NCBI RefSeq assembly: GCF_030272615.1
Contig: NC_081406.1
Location: 239,560,422 to 239,618,421, forward strand
Direction of reading: 5' to 3'
DNA length: 58,000 nucleotides
DNA from: Cryptomeria japonica
Lineage: Eukaryota > Streptophyta > Pinopsida > Cupressales > Cupressaceae
Shown here: positions 30,274 through 43,600 of the stretch, in pieces
Numbering within the stretch: the first letter of the stretch is position 1
How the letters are laid out: each line of letters begins with the position of its first letter
The notes under the pieces: model-generated
Database searches by the model: none
What the model was told of the DNA's origin: nothing
The model's input: the letters and a program-made list of their open reading frames with translations, nothing else
Program-made: the position numbers and the translations under genes

Positions 30274-32823
30274 TGTTGGCATTGTGTTGTCATTGATGTC
30301 AAGCGGTATAGGATAGCAACAGGTATGGGAGATTGATGAGTTGTGTTGTCATTGATGCATACCGCAAATGTTGCCATTGATGTGAGCTAGCATAGTAGGT
30401 CACCGGTAAGGAAAAGAATGTTATCCAACATAATGATCATTGGAGTCACCGGTACACAAGTTAGTGTTGACTTGTGTTGAAGATAAGTAATGGAGATCAA
30501 TATGATTTGACAACCAATAAGTGATATGTTGGCAGTGCATTGTTTCCAACCAATAAGTGATCAAGTAGGGTGAGCTAATGAAGAAGTGGCAACCGGTAAG
30601 CTGTTGGATGATGGATGTTTGGTTGTGAAACAACAGGACTCCCACTAGATAAAGATGCAGTCACTGGATGAAGAATATATCATAGAACAAAGAGAAGGTT
30701 GACAGAGAGTGTGCTCAACAGGATTATATGCACGGCTATTTGAAGATATGCCTGCTCAAACAAGGAAGCCATACTGGTGCAATGCAAGATACAAATGATA
30801 TGGATTCACTCCCACCGGTAAGTGAAGCTTATCTCCTAATATGCATGAAACGCATTACATCTCCCTGGTATAGGTTGACAAGAATTAAAGGCAGGAGATT
30901 GAAGGCTCACACCAGATGAATTGGTGAAACACTGAGTTGGAGTTAGAGATATGCACCCGATTAGCTAGGTTGGCATGTTGTACCATCGAGACAGGGAAGG
31001 AAGGATATGTTTGTCAATTTGACAAACCAGTTGATAGGAGAACCAGTCTATTCTTGAAGAAGGAAAAGCTAAAGCAGTTGTAGATAGAGAGTGCAACCGG
31101 ATTGAAGATGGAGAAAGGTGTTGCCATAGATGTTGACAGATGGAAATTGTTGAAGGCCGATGACATGGTGTCATCAAGGTAGTTATAGGTAAGTATGTCC
31201 ATCAGTAAAGCGATCATAGGTGCAAAAGTGAAAGGATCTCATTTGATGAAGATGTGCATGAGGTGGTTTGGCAAGTGTGATAACCGATAAGGGTGATCCA
31301 CTGGAAAAGAAACAAAGTGCAAGTCATGAAGGCAAACCGGTTAGTGTATAACCGGGAGGGTTTGTGAAAAGGTAGATGAACCCAGTTGTGTGATGGGTTA
31401 GTGATCTTGTCTAAGCTAACACAATGACTAAGAGGAGGTGGATTCTGATAGAGATGCCATGTGGAGTCCAAGTGTCAATCCAATGGACCATGTTGTGTCG
31501 GTGAGGTAGGTGGTGACTGGTCCACATTAATGTCGATAGTGTCTTTCATGGGTTAAGGACAGAAGAGTGCATATTGAGATCGATCAGAGGACAAAGATCT
31601 GATTTGGTGGCTACATGATTGAGGCCGAGTGTCCAGGTGTTGATCAGGGTAGGTGAAGCTATCTACGTGATCACTTCATAGGTGTTTGACAAGTGCAAAC
31701 CAAAAGAGGTTGTCATGTTTGCCAAATATGGAAAATGTGTTCTAGACACAATGTGATTGGTAGAGTCTGATTGATCCATTGTAGGTGGTCAATCTCTAGA
31801 AAGGAGATATGATTGGATTTGGTTTGCTTCATGGTTGATGAAGGAACCCTAGCGTGCTAGATGTTTGAATGTCGGTCATGGTAGGATAACTCAAGTATAA
31901 ATATGCCGACTCATGATCGAAGATTGACTGATGATGTTGCAGGTCAGATGATGAAGGATAGAGTGTGAAACAACAACAAAGAACCAAATAGTTAGAGACT
32001 TCATCGAAGATCATATAGATTGTGTGTTGGAGGTGCAACCAGTGATAAGGGTTTAACAGAGGCTTAACTGACAAGGTTAGTCTAACCGATATACTGCAAA
32101 GTGAGTTGTGGGGCAAACTGGTAGTTCTTGTACCTACAAAAAGGTAGAGAAGGATTTGTAGTGCAGTGTAAATAGTGAAGGAGATCCGGGTAGCCAGAGA
32201 ACAAGGTAGAGTTAAACTGGCAAGCTGATAACCAGTGGTGAGTAGAGAGTAGTGTACCGACAGAAAAGAAGAAGAGCCTAAACCAGTAAGGTTGCAGCAA
32301 AGAGAAGGTGAGTAGAGTACCAACAAAGATCTGTATAGAAGTGAATCGGTGGAGAGAAATGCATGAGTTACAAAGTTCATTTGTAACAAGGAGATTACTT
32401 TTGTATTTGAAACATGTTATTGTAATCACTAAGTTGGAGCTTAGTGCAAGGGTTGGTGCTCCTTGGGTTGGTGCCCTAAAATTAGGGGTTGGTGCTTGTT
32501 GGGTTGGTGCCCTACAATATGACTGGTGCTCCTTGGGTTAGTTCCCTAAATGTTATAACTAAATGTTTCATTGTGAGGCTGGATTGGAGCAGTAGTCTCC
32601 AACAACATTTCTCATCAAGGATTTTCCCACATTGGGTTTTCCTTGTACATCATATGTTATGTGATGTCCCTTTTGTGTGTGGTTGCATTTGTGTCATCTT
32701 CCTATCTAACCAGTATGTGTGTTTTATGTTAAATCTACCAACCGGTATATACACATAGGATTGAAAAGGGAAAAGTTTGGACACCACTGATTCACCCCCC
32801 CTCTTAGTGGCATCTTGTGTTCA
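30274..32823 (+). repeat. 5' LTR of the gag-only element
   Basis: 2,550 bp from TGTTGGCATTGTGTTG to CTTGTGTTCA. It carries many ACCGG(T/C) motifs and GTTGTCATTGATG repeats near its start, a short repeat GGTTGGTGCCCTA near 32,460-32,550, and the TGATTCACCCCCCCTCTTAG tail. The left end was fixed by matching the 3' LTR start at 36,255 (TATTGGCATTG, TG changed to TA). Confidence 0.75.
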
Positions 32824-32827
32824 ATAA

Positions 32828-32840
32828 TTGGTATCAAAGC
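32828..32840 (+). other. Primer binding site
   Basis: TTGGTATCAAAGC, four bases after the LTR: the initiator tRNA-Met site with one change from TGGTATCAGAGC. Confidence 0.75.
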
Positions 32841-32898
32841 TTAGGTTCATGGTTGATAAGCTTTCTCCAGCTTGGGTAGATTCTTGTATTTAAACACA

Positions 32899-34862
32899 AT
32901 GGTTTGTTTAGTGTCAATCCCTACTCTAGTGTTTGATGGTTCACACTTTTCTATTTGGAGTCATAGGATGGAAGTCTACCTGTCCTCCCTTGGGTTTGAT
33001 GTATGGATGTCAGTAGTAAATGGCCGCCCTAGTAAAGTTAGTCCTCCCACTGATCCTGGAGAAAAAAGAAGAAATGCATGCAATGTTGAAGCCATGAATG
33101 TTATACTCAGTGGGCTATCTAGTGATGTCTTATCACAAGTGGATGGATGCAGATTGACAAAGAGTCTATGGGATAGATTGAAGAAGCTCTATGGAAATGA
33201 GCCTACCACTATAGAACCAGTTTGTGAAGATATCATGAGAAATGTGTCAAATGAGTTTGCATGTGAAGATAGACTAGTGAGAAGAAGCAACAAAGATGAA
33301 GATTGAACCCACCTCTTCATGGCTTAAGAATCAGAAGATGAGAGGAAAACATCAAAGAGTGATCATGCAGATCATTCCTAAAGGCAAGATGTGTTTGGCA
33401 GTAATAGTGACGGTGAAGAAGAAGATGAAGCATAAGTTGATCTTGAAGGTGAACTTGTAAGTGCACTCGAAAAACTTAGTAGAGTTAGGAATGAATACAA
33501 GTTGTTCAAGAATAATGCGGTTGTGGAAAAAAATTAGTTGATCAGATGCCTGGAAGAATCCAAGAAATGTATCTTAGAGTTGAAGACTCAAAAAGAGGAC
33601 ACCAAGGAGTGTAGGTTGAAATATCTAGCATCAGAGCTAGAGGCCAAGGATAAAGAGTATCAGTAGCTAGAAGGAGAAATGGAGAATCTTTGAAATGACC
33701 TTGAGAAATTTCAAGATGAGCTCAAGGTGACAATCTAGTTTGATGGCAACAGTGATGCCTTGGACAAGATGTTGAAAAAGAAAAAACACCCCAAGGATAC
33801 CGAAAGCTTAGGTTATGGTGCCAGTGAGTGCTCCACCATCAAGAATGTCCCCCATAATGACATTCTATTTGTCTCCTATAATAGAGATAAAAAGGGACAA
33901 ACCTTCACTGTCTGGAACACTCCTAGGAAGAAGGTTGATCTAACCACAACTGGTGAATAATTAAAGCTAAGAATGAAGATCGGTGTTGTAAGATGGAGAA
34001 ACAATGCAAATCCCAAAGGAAAAAGAAAGATGGGAGAAGGCAGCTTCATCGGAAGCAAGAACAAAAGAAGACAACATAGAAGACCCCCTACATGTAGAAG
34101 ACAAAGAAATGTTACTACCCACAAGACAAAGCAAGAGTGGGAAAAGAAGAGATTGGATGGAAGAGATGCAGATTGTGGACAATCCAAGATCCACCCCTGG
34201 AGAAGTAGAAATAGAAATACTAAACTGGTAAGATCTCGTCATGCATGGCAGAATAAATTTGTAAGTCATATGCCATCCTTTACCAATTACTACATCTCAT
34301 GCAAATATTATGGCCATAGGGCAGTTGAATGCAAAAAGAGTTCTAGGAGTAAACATAATGTTCTTCCTAGAAATAATAATGTTATCTGCCAAAGATACAA
34401 TGGTTTTGGCCATAGAAGCCCTGATTGCAGAAAGATGGGACTGCAATCTTATGACAGTTGGTATAGAAACTATGCTCAACATAGAAATGGTTACAAAGCA
34501 TATGGAGGTCAAAGACCTACATAGAACCAAAGGAGAAATGTTCCTATAGGATCAAGAGGTCCACCAGTTCCGGTAGTTGGTTACAATTGCATGACCAAAC
34601 GGAGATGGTCAAACATGTTTGACAAAAGGTCCTCCAATCATACATTTGGCATGAACATAGTTTGGTTCTACAACAATGCTTTCGGTAGTGATTCAAAATC
34701 TAGTAGAACAAGGACCAATCAAAAGAAGAAAGTAAGACCTACTCCCAAGACTGAAAATGGGAAGAAGAATGAGATCAAGCAGGTATGGAGGATGAAGAAA
34801 GAGAGTAGATCCATGGATCGACACTATGCATTCAATACACAGGTGATATCTCCAAAGTCCTA
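32899..34862 (+). pseudogene. Gag-like protein of the LTR element, broken
   Basis: Copia-type Gag start: LVFDGSHFSIWSHRMEVYLSSL, then VNGRP, NVILSGLSSDVLSQV, SLWDRLKKLYG (32,899-33,300). After frameshifts comes a Glu/Lys-rich coiled-coil part (33,440-33,720: ELVSALEKLSRVRNEYKLF, ELEAKDKEYQ) and then a degraded pair of zinc knuckles at about 34,295-34,440. The second, CQRYNGFGHRSPDC, keeps C, H and C but has Tyr for the second Cys (one G-to-A change). At least six stops. Gag proteins package the element RNA; this one is dead. No pol domain follows. Confidence 0.65.
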
Positions 34863-36240
34863 AAGAAGATGCAGGACTTGGGGGGAGTTATTTATTGACC
34901 ATATTATTCACCCCCTTAGTGGAAATGGATGAATGGAAGGACAAGCTACTGTCAGTATATAAGGAAGGAAATGAGATGGCAAGTGTGTGTAGTTGCTTCC
35001 TTGGCTACACACCTACATATGAGAGATGGATCACTACTGCAAGTGTCAATGGATGGCTAATTTGCATTTGGAATCATAGGCACTTGAGACAAGAAGGCAA
35101 GAGTTAGAGGAATGTGCTCCGGTAAAGATGATGGGCCGGGATAGGAAACCAATATGTGCAATATGTTACTAGTATGGATACTAACCGGTATTGCAGGTTA
35201 TGTAAGTCAATGAGGTCCAAGATCATTGCAATAACTTTGTTACATAGATTGAGGTGTTTATGTCTAAGGTGGTATTGGAAATAACTTGAATGACATATCT
35301 TGGCTCAGTAGTTCATCATGTATGTATACATCGGTTTGGACTAACCGGTTTGATATATGGCATGATAGTGATATTGTATCACATTGTGTACATCTAGGAT
35401 CATGTCATAAGCTATGGTGGATATAATGGAGTTGATAGATCATCTGATTGATCACATATACATAGCTCAACCGGTATATGAGGAAGATTGGAGCTCCATA
35501 TAAGAACCTAACATGCAATAAGGACTTGAGATGTATGACTCAAGGGGATTTGACAGCCATATCTTCTGATTGTTATCAGACATGCTGGACATAGAGAGAG
35601 TGCAAGTGTCTATGGTTGTATTGGTATGATTGAGACTTTGGGATGTGCTCATCGATTCGAGGTTGTGAGGTATTTCAATGTCTATCCAATTTGTAAATTG
35701 AAATCACAACTGGACCACCAAGAGTGTTTCCTGCAAATAGGAAGAGTTACCTGCACAAGAGAACATGTTTTTGGTATCAGAGAAGATACAATTGGTATCA
35801 GTGTCAGCCTCAACACTTGATATAAGAAAATTAGGGTCAGAATAATTTTTGCATATCAAGGGGAGATGATGCAGTTTGATTGATAGGTAAGTTATATTCA
35901 CTGACACATGTGCCTTCAATTGGTATCAGTCTTGTATATGCAATAGGTATCTAGTTTGTATATACATTTGGTTGCTGAGAAATTGGTGTCAGTTGGTGTC
36001 TAAGACCTCCATCTCATGTGTTGTGAATTGAGAGGATGCAAAGTATAAAGGTAAAAGGAGGAGAAGCATTCAGTAGATACAAGGAGGAGAGAAACCCTGT
36101 CAGCGCCCTTTTCTATTATTGTCAAAGCGGGAGAAAGATCTGTAGCATGCTCGATACTACATGTGTGGGAATACATGGCACATGCAAAAGGCGAGAGAGA
36201 ATCTGTATTATGTCAGATAATATATGTGTTAACATCAATG
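34863..36240. other. Internal noncoding region of the gag-only element
   Basis: About 1.4 kb with ACCGGT motifs and TTGGTATCAG-like phrases (about 35,770, 35,793 and 35,918) but no enzyme motif in any frame. I searched by eye for protease, DDE and YxDD motifs and saw none. Confidence 0.5.
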
Positions 36241-36254
36241 CCAAAGGGGGAGAT
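36239..36254 (+). other. Polypurine tract of the gag-only element
   Basis: GCCAAAGGGGGAGAT directly before the 3' LTR start; the same tract precedes the LTR at 20,502. Confidence 0.75.
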
Positions 36255-36393
36255 TATTGGCATTGTGTTGTCATTGATGTCAACCAATATAGGATAGCAA
36301 GCGGTATGGGAGATTGATGAGTTGTGTTGTCATTGATGTAAGCTAACATAGCAGGTCAACGGTAAGGAAAAGACTGTCATCCAACATAATAAT
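36255..36393 (+). repeat. 3' LTR of the gag-only element, first segment
   Basis: About 139 bp matching 30,274-30,440, with about 35 bp missing (GCATACCGCAAATGTTGCC region). It ends in ACATAATAAT, where the last five bases are the left target duplication of the Tat element. Confidence 0.75.
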
Positions 36394-38212
36394 TTATGCT
36401 CTGCGAAAAGGATTAGAAAATCTGTTTGATAGCAATACACACAAAAGCACAAGAAACAAATGTTAGTGTTAGCAACAAAAGATTATCCTAAATAGGCATA
36501 TCAAGAGAGATACTAAGCATGAAATAGAAAGCATACAAACATAGAATAGTTAAACTATACTCCTCCAAATGCTAATCAAGTTGCTCATAGTTCCTCCTCT
36601 CTTGTTCCTCTCCTCTCCAAGTTCTACATGAGTGTAGCTCTCAGCTTTTAGCACTAGCCATGGATGCCATATGGAGATTCAAAATGGTTGAAAATGATAA
36701 ACAAATGCTATGCAAGTGTAGATAGTGATGCTATGAAAAAGCTCTATGCTAATGCCAGTATAACAACAATACTCTAATGCTTCCTTCTTTGCTTGAGGAG
36801 AAGGGTTCTATTTATAGAAGAAATGGGGAAATGAAGGGTTAAGATTGAGAAATCTTACCAAGGGTTAGGATTGAAAGACATTCAATCCATGTGAGACTTT
36901 CAGCCCAATCCCATGTTGACAAGTGTCACCATGAGGAGGCTTGAGAGGAGAGATAAGGAGCATTAAATGCTTAAGGGGACATGATGGTTACCCTAGGGGG
37001 TTGGTTTAGGGTTAGGTTAATGGATATTCCTTTCATCCAAGGGATAAATGAATGTGCAAGGGTTAAATGGTTACCTTAGTCAAAGAAATAAATGCTTTGA
37101 AGAGACCCATGAGTCAAAAGGATGGTTAAGTTAGAGGAAAGTCTCTAACCAAAGGTAAAAGGTGAGTTAACCATAAATGGTTATGTAAGAGCCTTTAATG
37201 GTTTGGAAGAATTTAGAGGTTAACCATTTGAAGACTTAAAGCCTTAAATGCCTTTCAAAGACTTTGAGGGCTTTGAGAAGTGACTCCAAGTTGCTTAGGA
37301 ATGTGACAATATTTAGGGGATGGATTAGGCTAATTAGGAAGGGGTTTGAAGAATCTTGAAGGAGGTTAGGATTGCAAGTGGATTTTGTAGGAGAATGCAA
37401 GTGGGATGAATTTTGGGATTTTCAATTAAAATAAAATCATTTATTTCAATTAAATGGTGTAATTTGCATTTGGAAAGATATTTAAATAAATATTAATTTA
37501 TTTAAATGTGAATGTGAATTTTGGATTTTATTTAAATAAATCTTAATTTATTTACATGAGAAAAAGGAAGATAAAGCACTAAATTCTTGAAGACTTTGAG
37601 GAAAACCATTAGAGGCTTAAGAAGACTCTAGAAAGAAGCCATTAAGTTTGAAGACTTTAAGGGAAACCATTAAAGGCTTAAGAAGACTCTAGAAGGAAGC
37701 CATTGAGTTTGAAGACTTTAAGGGAAACCATTAAAGGCTTGAGAAGACTCTAGAAGGAAGCCATTCAGTTTGAAGACTTTAAGGGAAACCATTAAAGGTT
37801 TCAAGTGGGTGAGGATAAATAGGATTTTAAATAAATAATTTATTTATTTAAAATAGTTGTGCAACTTGCATTTGTAGGAAAATACAAGTGGGTGGAGGAT
37901 AAAGGTGATTTAAATAAATATTAATTTATTTAAATGTGAGAGATAGGATTTTGGGGATTTAAATAAATATTAATTTATTTAAATGTGAGAGAAGATTTAA
38001 TTAAACAAATATGATTTATTTATTTAATTAATGGTCTAAATTTGGTTAAGTGAATTAAATCAAATAAATTGAATAATTTATTTAATTAATAGGAGAAGAG
38101 GGTTAAGATGAATTAATTAAATATTAATTTAATTATTTATTGATTGATGGTTAAATAATCAAATAAATACTAAATATTCATTTAATTAAGTGGACCAATT
38201 TATGTGTCTACA
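36394..38212 (-). repeat. 3' LTR of the Tat element
   Basis: 1,819 bp; on the plus strand it reads TTATGCTCTGCG ... GTGTCTACA, so on the element strand it starts TGTAGACAC. It includes four 61-bp tandem repeats (37,589-37,801) and AT-rich ATTTAAATAAATATTAATTT palindromic blocks. Confidence 0.88.
37589..37801. repeat. 61-bp tandem repeat in the Tat LTR, about 3.5 copies
   Basis: GAAGACTTT starts at 37,589, 37,650, 37,711 and 37,772, exactly 61 bp apart; each unit has GGGAAACCATTAAAGGCTTA and AAGACTCTAGAAGGAAGCC. The partner LTR has the same array at 52,038-52,252, so it predates the insertion. Confidence 0.88.
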
Positions 38213-38226
38213 TTTGCCCCTCTTTG
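38213..38226 (-). other. Polypurine tract of the Tat element
   Basis: On the minus strand AAAGAGGGGCAAA directly before TGTAGACAC. Confidence 0.8.
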
Positions 38227-40690
38227 AGACAGTGTGGTTTTATCACGTTGTCTCAAAGAAAGTAAAATTGGTGTGAAGAAATATGCCCCATAAATGTTAA
38301 TTTAGTGGGTGGTATGCCCCCTCGAGAGATGGGCCAATTTTTTTTGAAAAATTGGGCACTCTCAAAAAAGAACGAGAAGTGGAGGGGAGGTAGAATAGAA
38401 GAAATTAGCAATAACAATGAAAGAATGGAAGAAAATAGAGTGAATACAGAGAAATGGCAAGCCAGTGAGTACCCATAGGTTATGTAGGAGATACGGTGCA
38501 AATGTGGTGTTGTGCATTTGATTGATGCTATATAATTGATCAAAATGGTTGGACAATCTAGTGCAATTGGTTAAATTTCCCCGGTCGAGTCAAAGCGTGA
38601 TAGTTGATGTTAGTTGGTCACTTGGATAGGATAAAGTTTGAGTAAGTGAATCAAAGTGACCTGATGTGACTTAGACAATTGATGTAATTTCCCAATGAAG
38701 TCAAGGTATATGAAGCAAAATACTCATTGAGACTTTAGACAATTGATGTAATTGTCCATTGGATTGTGTTTGATTGATTGATCAGTTGATAGTGTGTGTG
38801 TGTGATGGATGGTTGTGGTGAATCATAGCAGCCCCGTTGAGACTAGGTCATTATGATAAATGCCTATTGTAGTCTAGGTTTGCCATAATCGATTACCTGT
38901 TGAGACCTGAAGATACTTGATTAGAGTATCTGTTGATAGTCTAGGTGTGCATGAGTCGATGTACCTATGTAGATAGAGTAACTTGCTTGATTGGGTTGAT
39001 GGGAAATGATGTAGGGTATGTGATACTAATTATTGAGATGGGGAGGGTGAGGGGGGGGGTTTGATGTTAGATAGAAGAAATGGAGGACCTATGACTCATT
39101 CCTATGGAAGAAGAGGAAAATAGAGTATGTATCCATTGTCATTACTATGTATGCATGATATGAATCTATTATGAATGTATGAATGTATGGAATGCAACAA
39201 AATGTAATATATACAGATGAGATGGAATGATGATCCATAGTGCTTTATTTTCATCATTGAGCTTTAAAATGTTGTAAGAAAATACAAGCAACTTGACATA
39301 ATGATTCAAGATGACCTGAGTATTCCTTACATGGATTTTGATATAGCAAGTTAATACAACCAACTTGATATAATGGATCAAGTTGACCTGAGTATTGCTT
39401 GTAGAACAGACAAGGATTATCTCGTTTCATGCATGACTTGGAACGTCCTCCTTGATCTTTTGCCGATCATATCTCGAGACAAGTTCATACCGTAGTAAGA
39501 GATAAACCATTATCGAGCTTGGATGAGGCAGTAGGAACCAAAGATGGAGCATTGTACCTGCAAGCAAACAACATATATATAAAAAATAAAGAATATGGAC
39601 CCTTGATAATGGTTCATGCTCATATGGTCGAGGTATACGCTATAGTCAGCAAGCCGTAGTGATCTATGACTATATTTTGCATATGATCACGTAATTTAGT
39701 GAACTTCCCACGTAGACACCATTAGTACATGCCCCAGAACTTCATCGAAATAATTCACGGAAGACATTCAAACAATGCTTATGAACCATCCCAACCACTC
39801 TAATCACTCGTGGATATCTCGGAGTAGCATAGGAACCTGATATATATAAATGAATGAATAACCTACAAATCAACCAAGTATTTGATAGCTTAAATATAAT
39901 TTTCTTGTCAAAGAAAATGTCATCATGTCTTTGTTTTTGTAAGGAAGGATGCATCCTTGTTAAGACAGTTTGCACGTTGATGTTGATTGTTTGGTTGATT
40001 TGATAAGTGGTCATCATTGGAGTATTTCAAAAATTTTGTTTGGTGTTTGTTTCAATGCGTATGTACACAGTGTTGTCATGTTTTTGATTGATTTTTGATG
40101 TTTTCTACTATTTTTGGATTTTGTGAGACAGTTTTTCAATGTTTTTGGTATTTTGTGAGACAGTTTTTGAATGTTTTTGTATTTTATGAGATAGTTTTGA
40201 ATGAAGAACTCAATAAATCACAAATAATGTAGAATCCACTTCCATCAAAAAGGTTAAGGGCATTGCCCCTAGTTTAGACATGACCATGGAAAAGCGAGAT
40301 GCAAGATGCATGAAGTACTATCCTTGATTGTAGATCAATAACAAGCCATGGTTTTGGATGGATGGATGTGTGGATGTAATGAATGTGATCACAACAAGTC
40401 TAAAAGATAATGGAGCCACAACCTTTATGAGTGGCACCTGTTTGCTAGGTTTTCACCATCGCACTTACCCAAGGTGCCACCGGAGTGGTTGTTCACCATT
40501 TGGATACATGATTTTTTTTCTTTACTGTTTTGATGTTTTTGTATTTTCTTTAGGACATTTTTCTTAATGTTTTTAGTGTTTTTCTGGTATGTGTGGGAGC
40601 CTGATGCTCTATACAACTTATGTATAAAATTGTTTGAGGTGCATGCTATTGATCAGATCTGCTAGTGGTTCTCCTTCTGAAGTGGCCAAC
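38227..40690. other. 3' untranslated region of the Tat element
   Basis: About 2.5 kb without a convincing gene. It holds a G run (39,049-39,060), CAACTTGA(C/T)ATAATG(A/G)ATCAAG repeats (about 39,290 and 39,360), and three loose copies of TTTTTGTATTTTGTGAGACAG (40,110-40,200). Long 3' untranslated regions are usual for this lineage. Confidence 0.6.
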
Positions 40691-43600
40691 TGATATGCCC
40701 TGGACCCAAATACAACAGTGATAACATATGGACCCAGCTAGTTTGATTCAAACTTTCCCTGATGTTCTCTATTTGGTTGGTTATGAGGATTCTCTCAAAG
40801 AACAAGACCACGTACCTCAAATGTATGAGGTCTAACCTGATGATTATAGCTTCTGCTCATGTGCTGCTGATAGGCTTTGAGGTGATTGTATGCAGCTTGT
40901 CATTTTTCATCAAGTAGTTCCAAGTCTTGAAGACATGATACTCTATATGCTTCATTATCTATGAGATTATGCAAGAAAACCCATAGTAATGGTATCTCAA
41001 CCTCAATAGGTAAGATAGCTTCTGCACCATAGACCAGTGAGTAAAGAGTTGCTGTAGGGGTTTGAATGCTAGTCCTATATGCCCATAGTGCTGGATTTAA
41101 TTGAATATGCCAATCATGACCGACATCATTGACTGTCTTTTTGAGGATTCTCAATATGTTCTTGTTCGATGCTTCAGCCTGACCATTTCCTTGTGGGTAA
41201 TAGGGCGTGGAAAAGTGGTGTTGGATATGAAACTTCTCATAGAGCTCACAGACATCCTGATTTTTGAAAGGAAGCACGTTATCTATGATGATGGACATGG
41301 GTACACCATACCGGCAGATGATGTAATTAAGGATGAATGAGGTGATCTTCTTGCCGGTGAGTCGAGTAAGTGGAACAACTTCGATCCACTTTGTGAAGTA
41401 TTTGGTGGTGGTAATAATGAATTTGTGGCCATTGGATGAAGATGGATGGATTTTACCCACAAGGTCAAGTCCACATTGACAAAAGGCCATGGTGTTGTGA
41501 TTGGTTGCAGTTCTTGTGCTGGTGCATGTATCAGGTCTCCATGAACTTGGTATTTCTTGCATTTTCTAACAAAGTAGTAGATGTCTTTTTCCATGGATGG
41601 CCAATAGTATCTAGTGCGCATGAGTTTCTTGGCTAGTGAAGGACTAGTTGCATGAGTTCCACAAATTCCTTCATGTACCTCTTCCAAGGCCTTTTTTATC
41701 TCACCCTATTCCAAACATCAAAGGAGAGTACCATCAAGACTACGTTGGTATAGGGTTTCAGCAATAATGGTATATCGAGCGGTTTAGCGAATAAAGGTTT
41801 TATGTTGGTTATTCGATTGGTTAGGAGGAAGTGTGTGATCATGGAGGTAGGTGTAGAAATCACCATACCATGGGGATTCAGAACTGACAAGGTGACATAT
41901 CATCTTGGATTTGGGGATATCATAAGCAGGAATCTAAAGTTGTTCTACCAAGAACTCGTAGCGTGTTGAATTTTGTGGAAGATCTAGGAGAGATGTGATG
42001 GTAGCCATAGGATCAACAGCTCAATTCTGATCTCTGGGTACTTTCTCAAAGGTGATAGTAGTGAATGATGTTTTTAATTTGTCCACCATTTGTTTATACT
42101 TTGTCATCCTTGGTTTGATATTCATTTGTTGCTTGTCGAATGACCAGTTGGGAGTCGCCATATACTTGCAATTCTTGTAACTTCCATTGTATGGCTAGTC
42201 TGAGTCCTGTGCTCAGGGCTTGATATTCAGCTATGTTGTTTGTGCATGGAAATGTGAGCCTGTAAGACTTCGGGATGCTATCACCTTGAGGTGTGATAAA
42301 TAGAATGCCTGCCCCCGAGCCATGCCTTGTATATGAACCATCAAAGTATAGTTTCCATGGTTGTGTTGCTGTGATCATGAAAATCTCCTCATCTAGAAAA
42401 TTGGAAATGAGAGGATGATCACCTATGAGTGGTGCATCGGCCAACTAATCTGCAATGACTTGTCCTTTGATAGCCTTACGGTCCACATACTCGATGCCAA
42501 ATTCACTTAGAATCATCACCCATTTGGCCAAGTGACCAATCAATGCGGCTTTGCTGAGTAAGTATTTTAGTGGATCAATCTTAGCAATGAGTTGTACTTT
42601 ATGTGTTAACAGATAGTGTCTTAGTTTAGTGGCCGCCAAGATTACTGCTAGGCAAGCTCGCTCAATAGGTGTGTAATTGAGTTCATAGCCGACCAGTATG
42701 CAAGAGATGTATTATATAGCACACTCTTTCCCTTCTGCATTGTGTTGAGCCAGTAGCACTCCCAATGCTATATTAGTATCTGAAATATAGAGTAATAGAG
42801 GCTTACTCGGATCTAGTGGGATCAACAATGGTGTATTCATGAGATAGTCTTTAAGCATCTAGAATGCTTGCTGGCATCTGGTATCCCATTGAAAACTGAT
42901 GTTCTTGTGTAGCAGGTGTGTAAATGGATGGCACTTATCTGTCAGTTGTGCAATGAATCTTCGGATGGACTGTAGCTGCCCTTGTAATGTCCTTAGTTGA
43001 TTGATATTCTTTGGAGGTGGCATGTCCATGATTGCTTTGACCTTTGCTGGGTAGACCTCAATGCCTTTTCTTGAGACAACGTATCCTAGAAGTTTCCCTG
43101 AGGTTACTCCAAAGACACATTTCTTTGGGTTGAGTCGAACATGATATTTTTCTAGTCTATCAAAGATTTACTCTAATATGTCCAGATGACCTTCTCTTGT
43201 GAGTGATTTTTCCAGTAAGTTATCAACATAATCTTCCATTATCGTATGCATAATATCATGGAAGATAGTGGTCATTTCCCTTTGATAGGTCGCTCATGCA
43301 TTCTTGAGACCAAAAGGCATTACATTCCAGCAGTATGTTCCCCATGGACATGTGAAGGCCATCTTATGCTGATCCTTTGGTGCGATCTTTATCTAGTTGT
43401 ACCTTAAAAAGACATCCATGAGAGAAAGCATGGCATGTCCTGCTGTTAGGTCCACTATTATGTCTATGTTTGGTAGGGGGAAGTCATTTTTAGGACATGC
43501 CTTGTTCAAATCTCTGAAGTCAGTACAGATATGGATGCCCCCATTTAGCTTGCTGATAGGCACAATATTGGAGATCCAATCTGCATAATCAATTGGTCTA

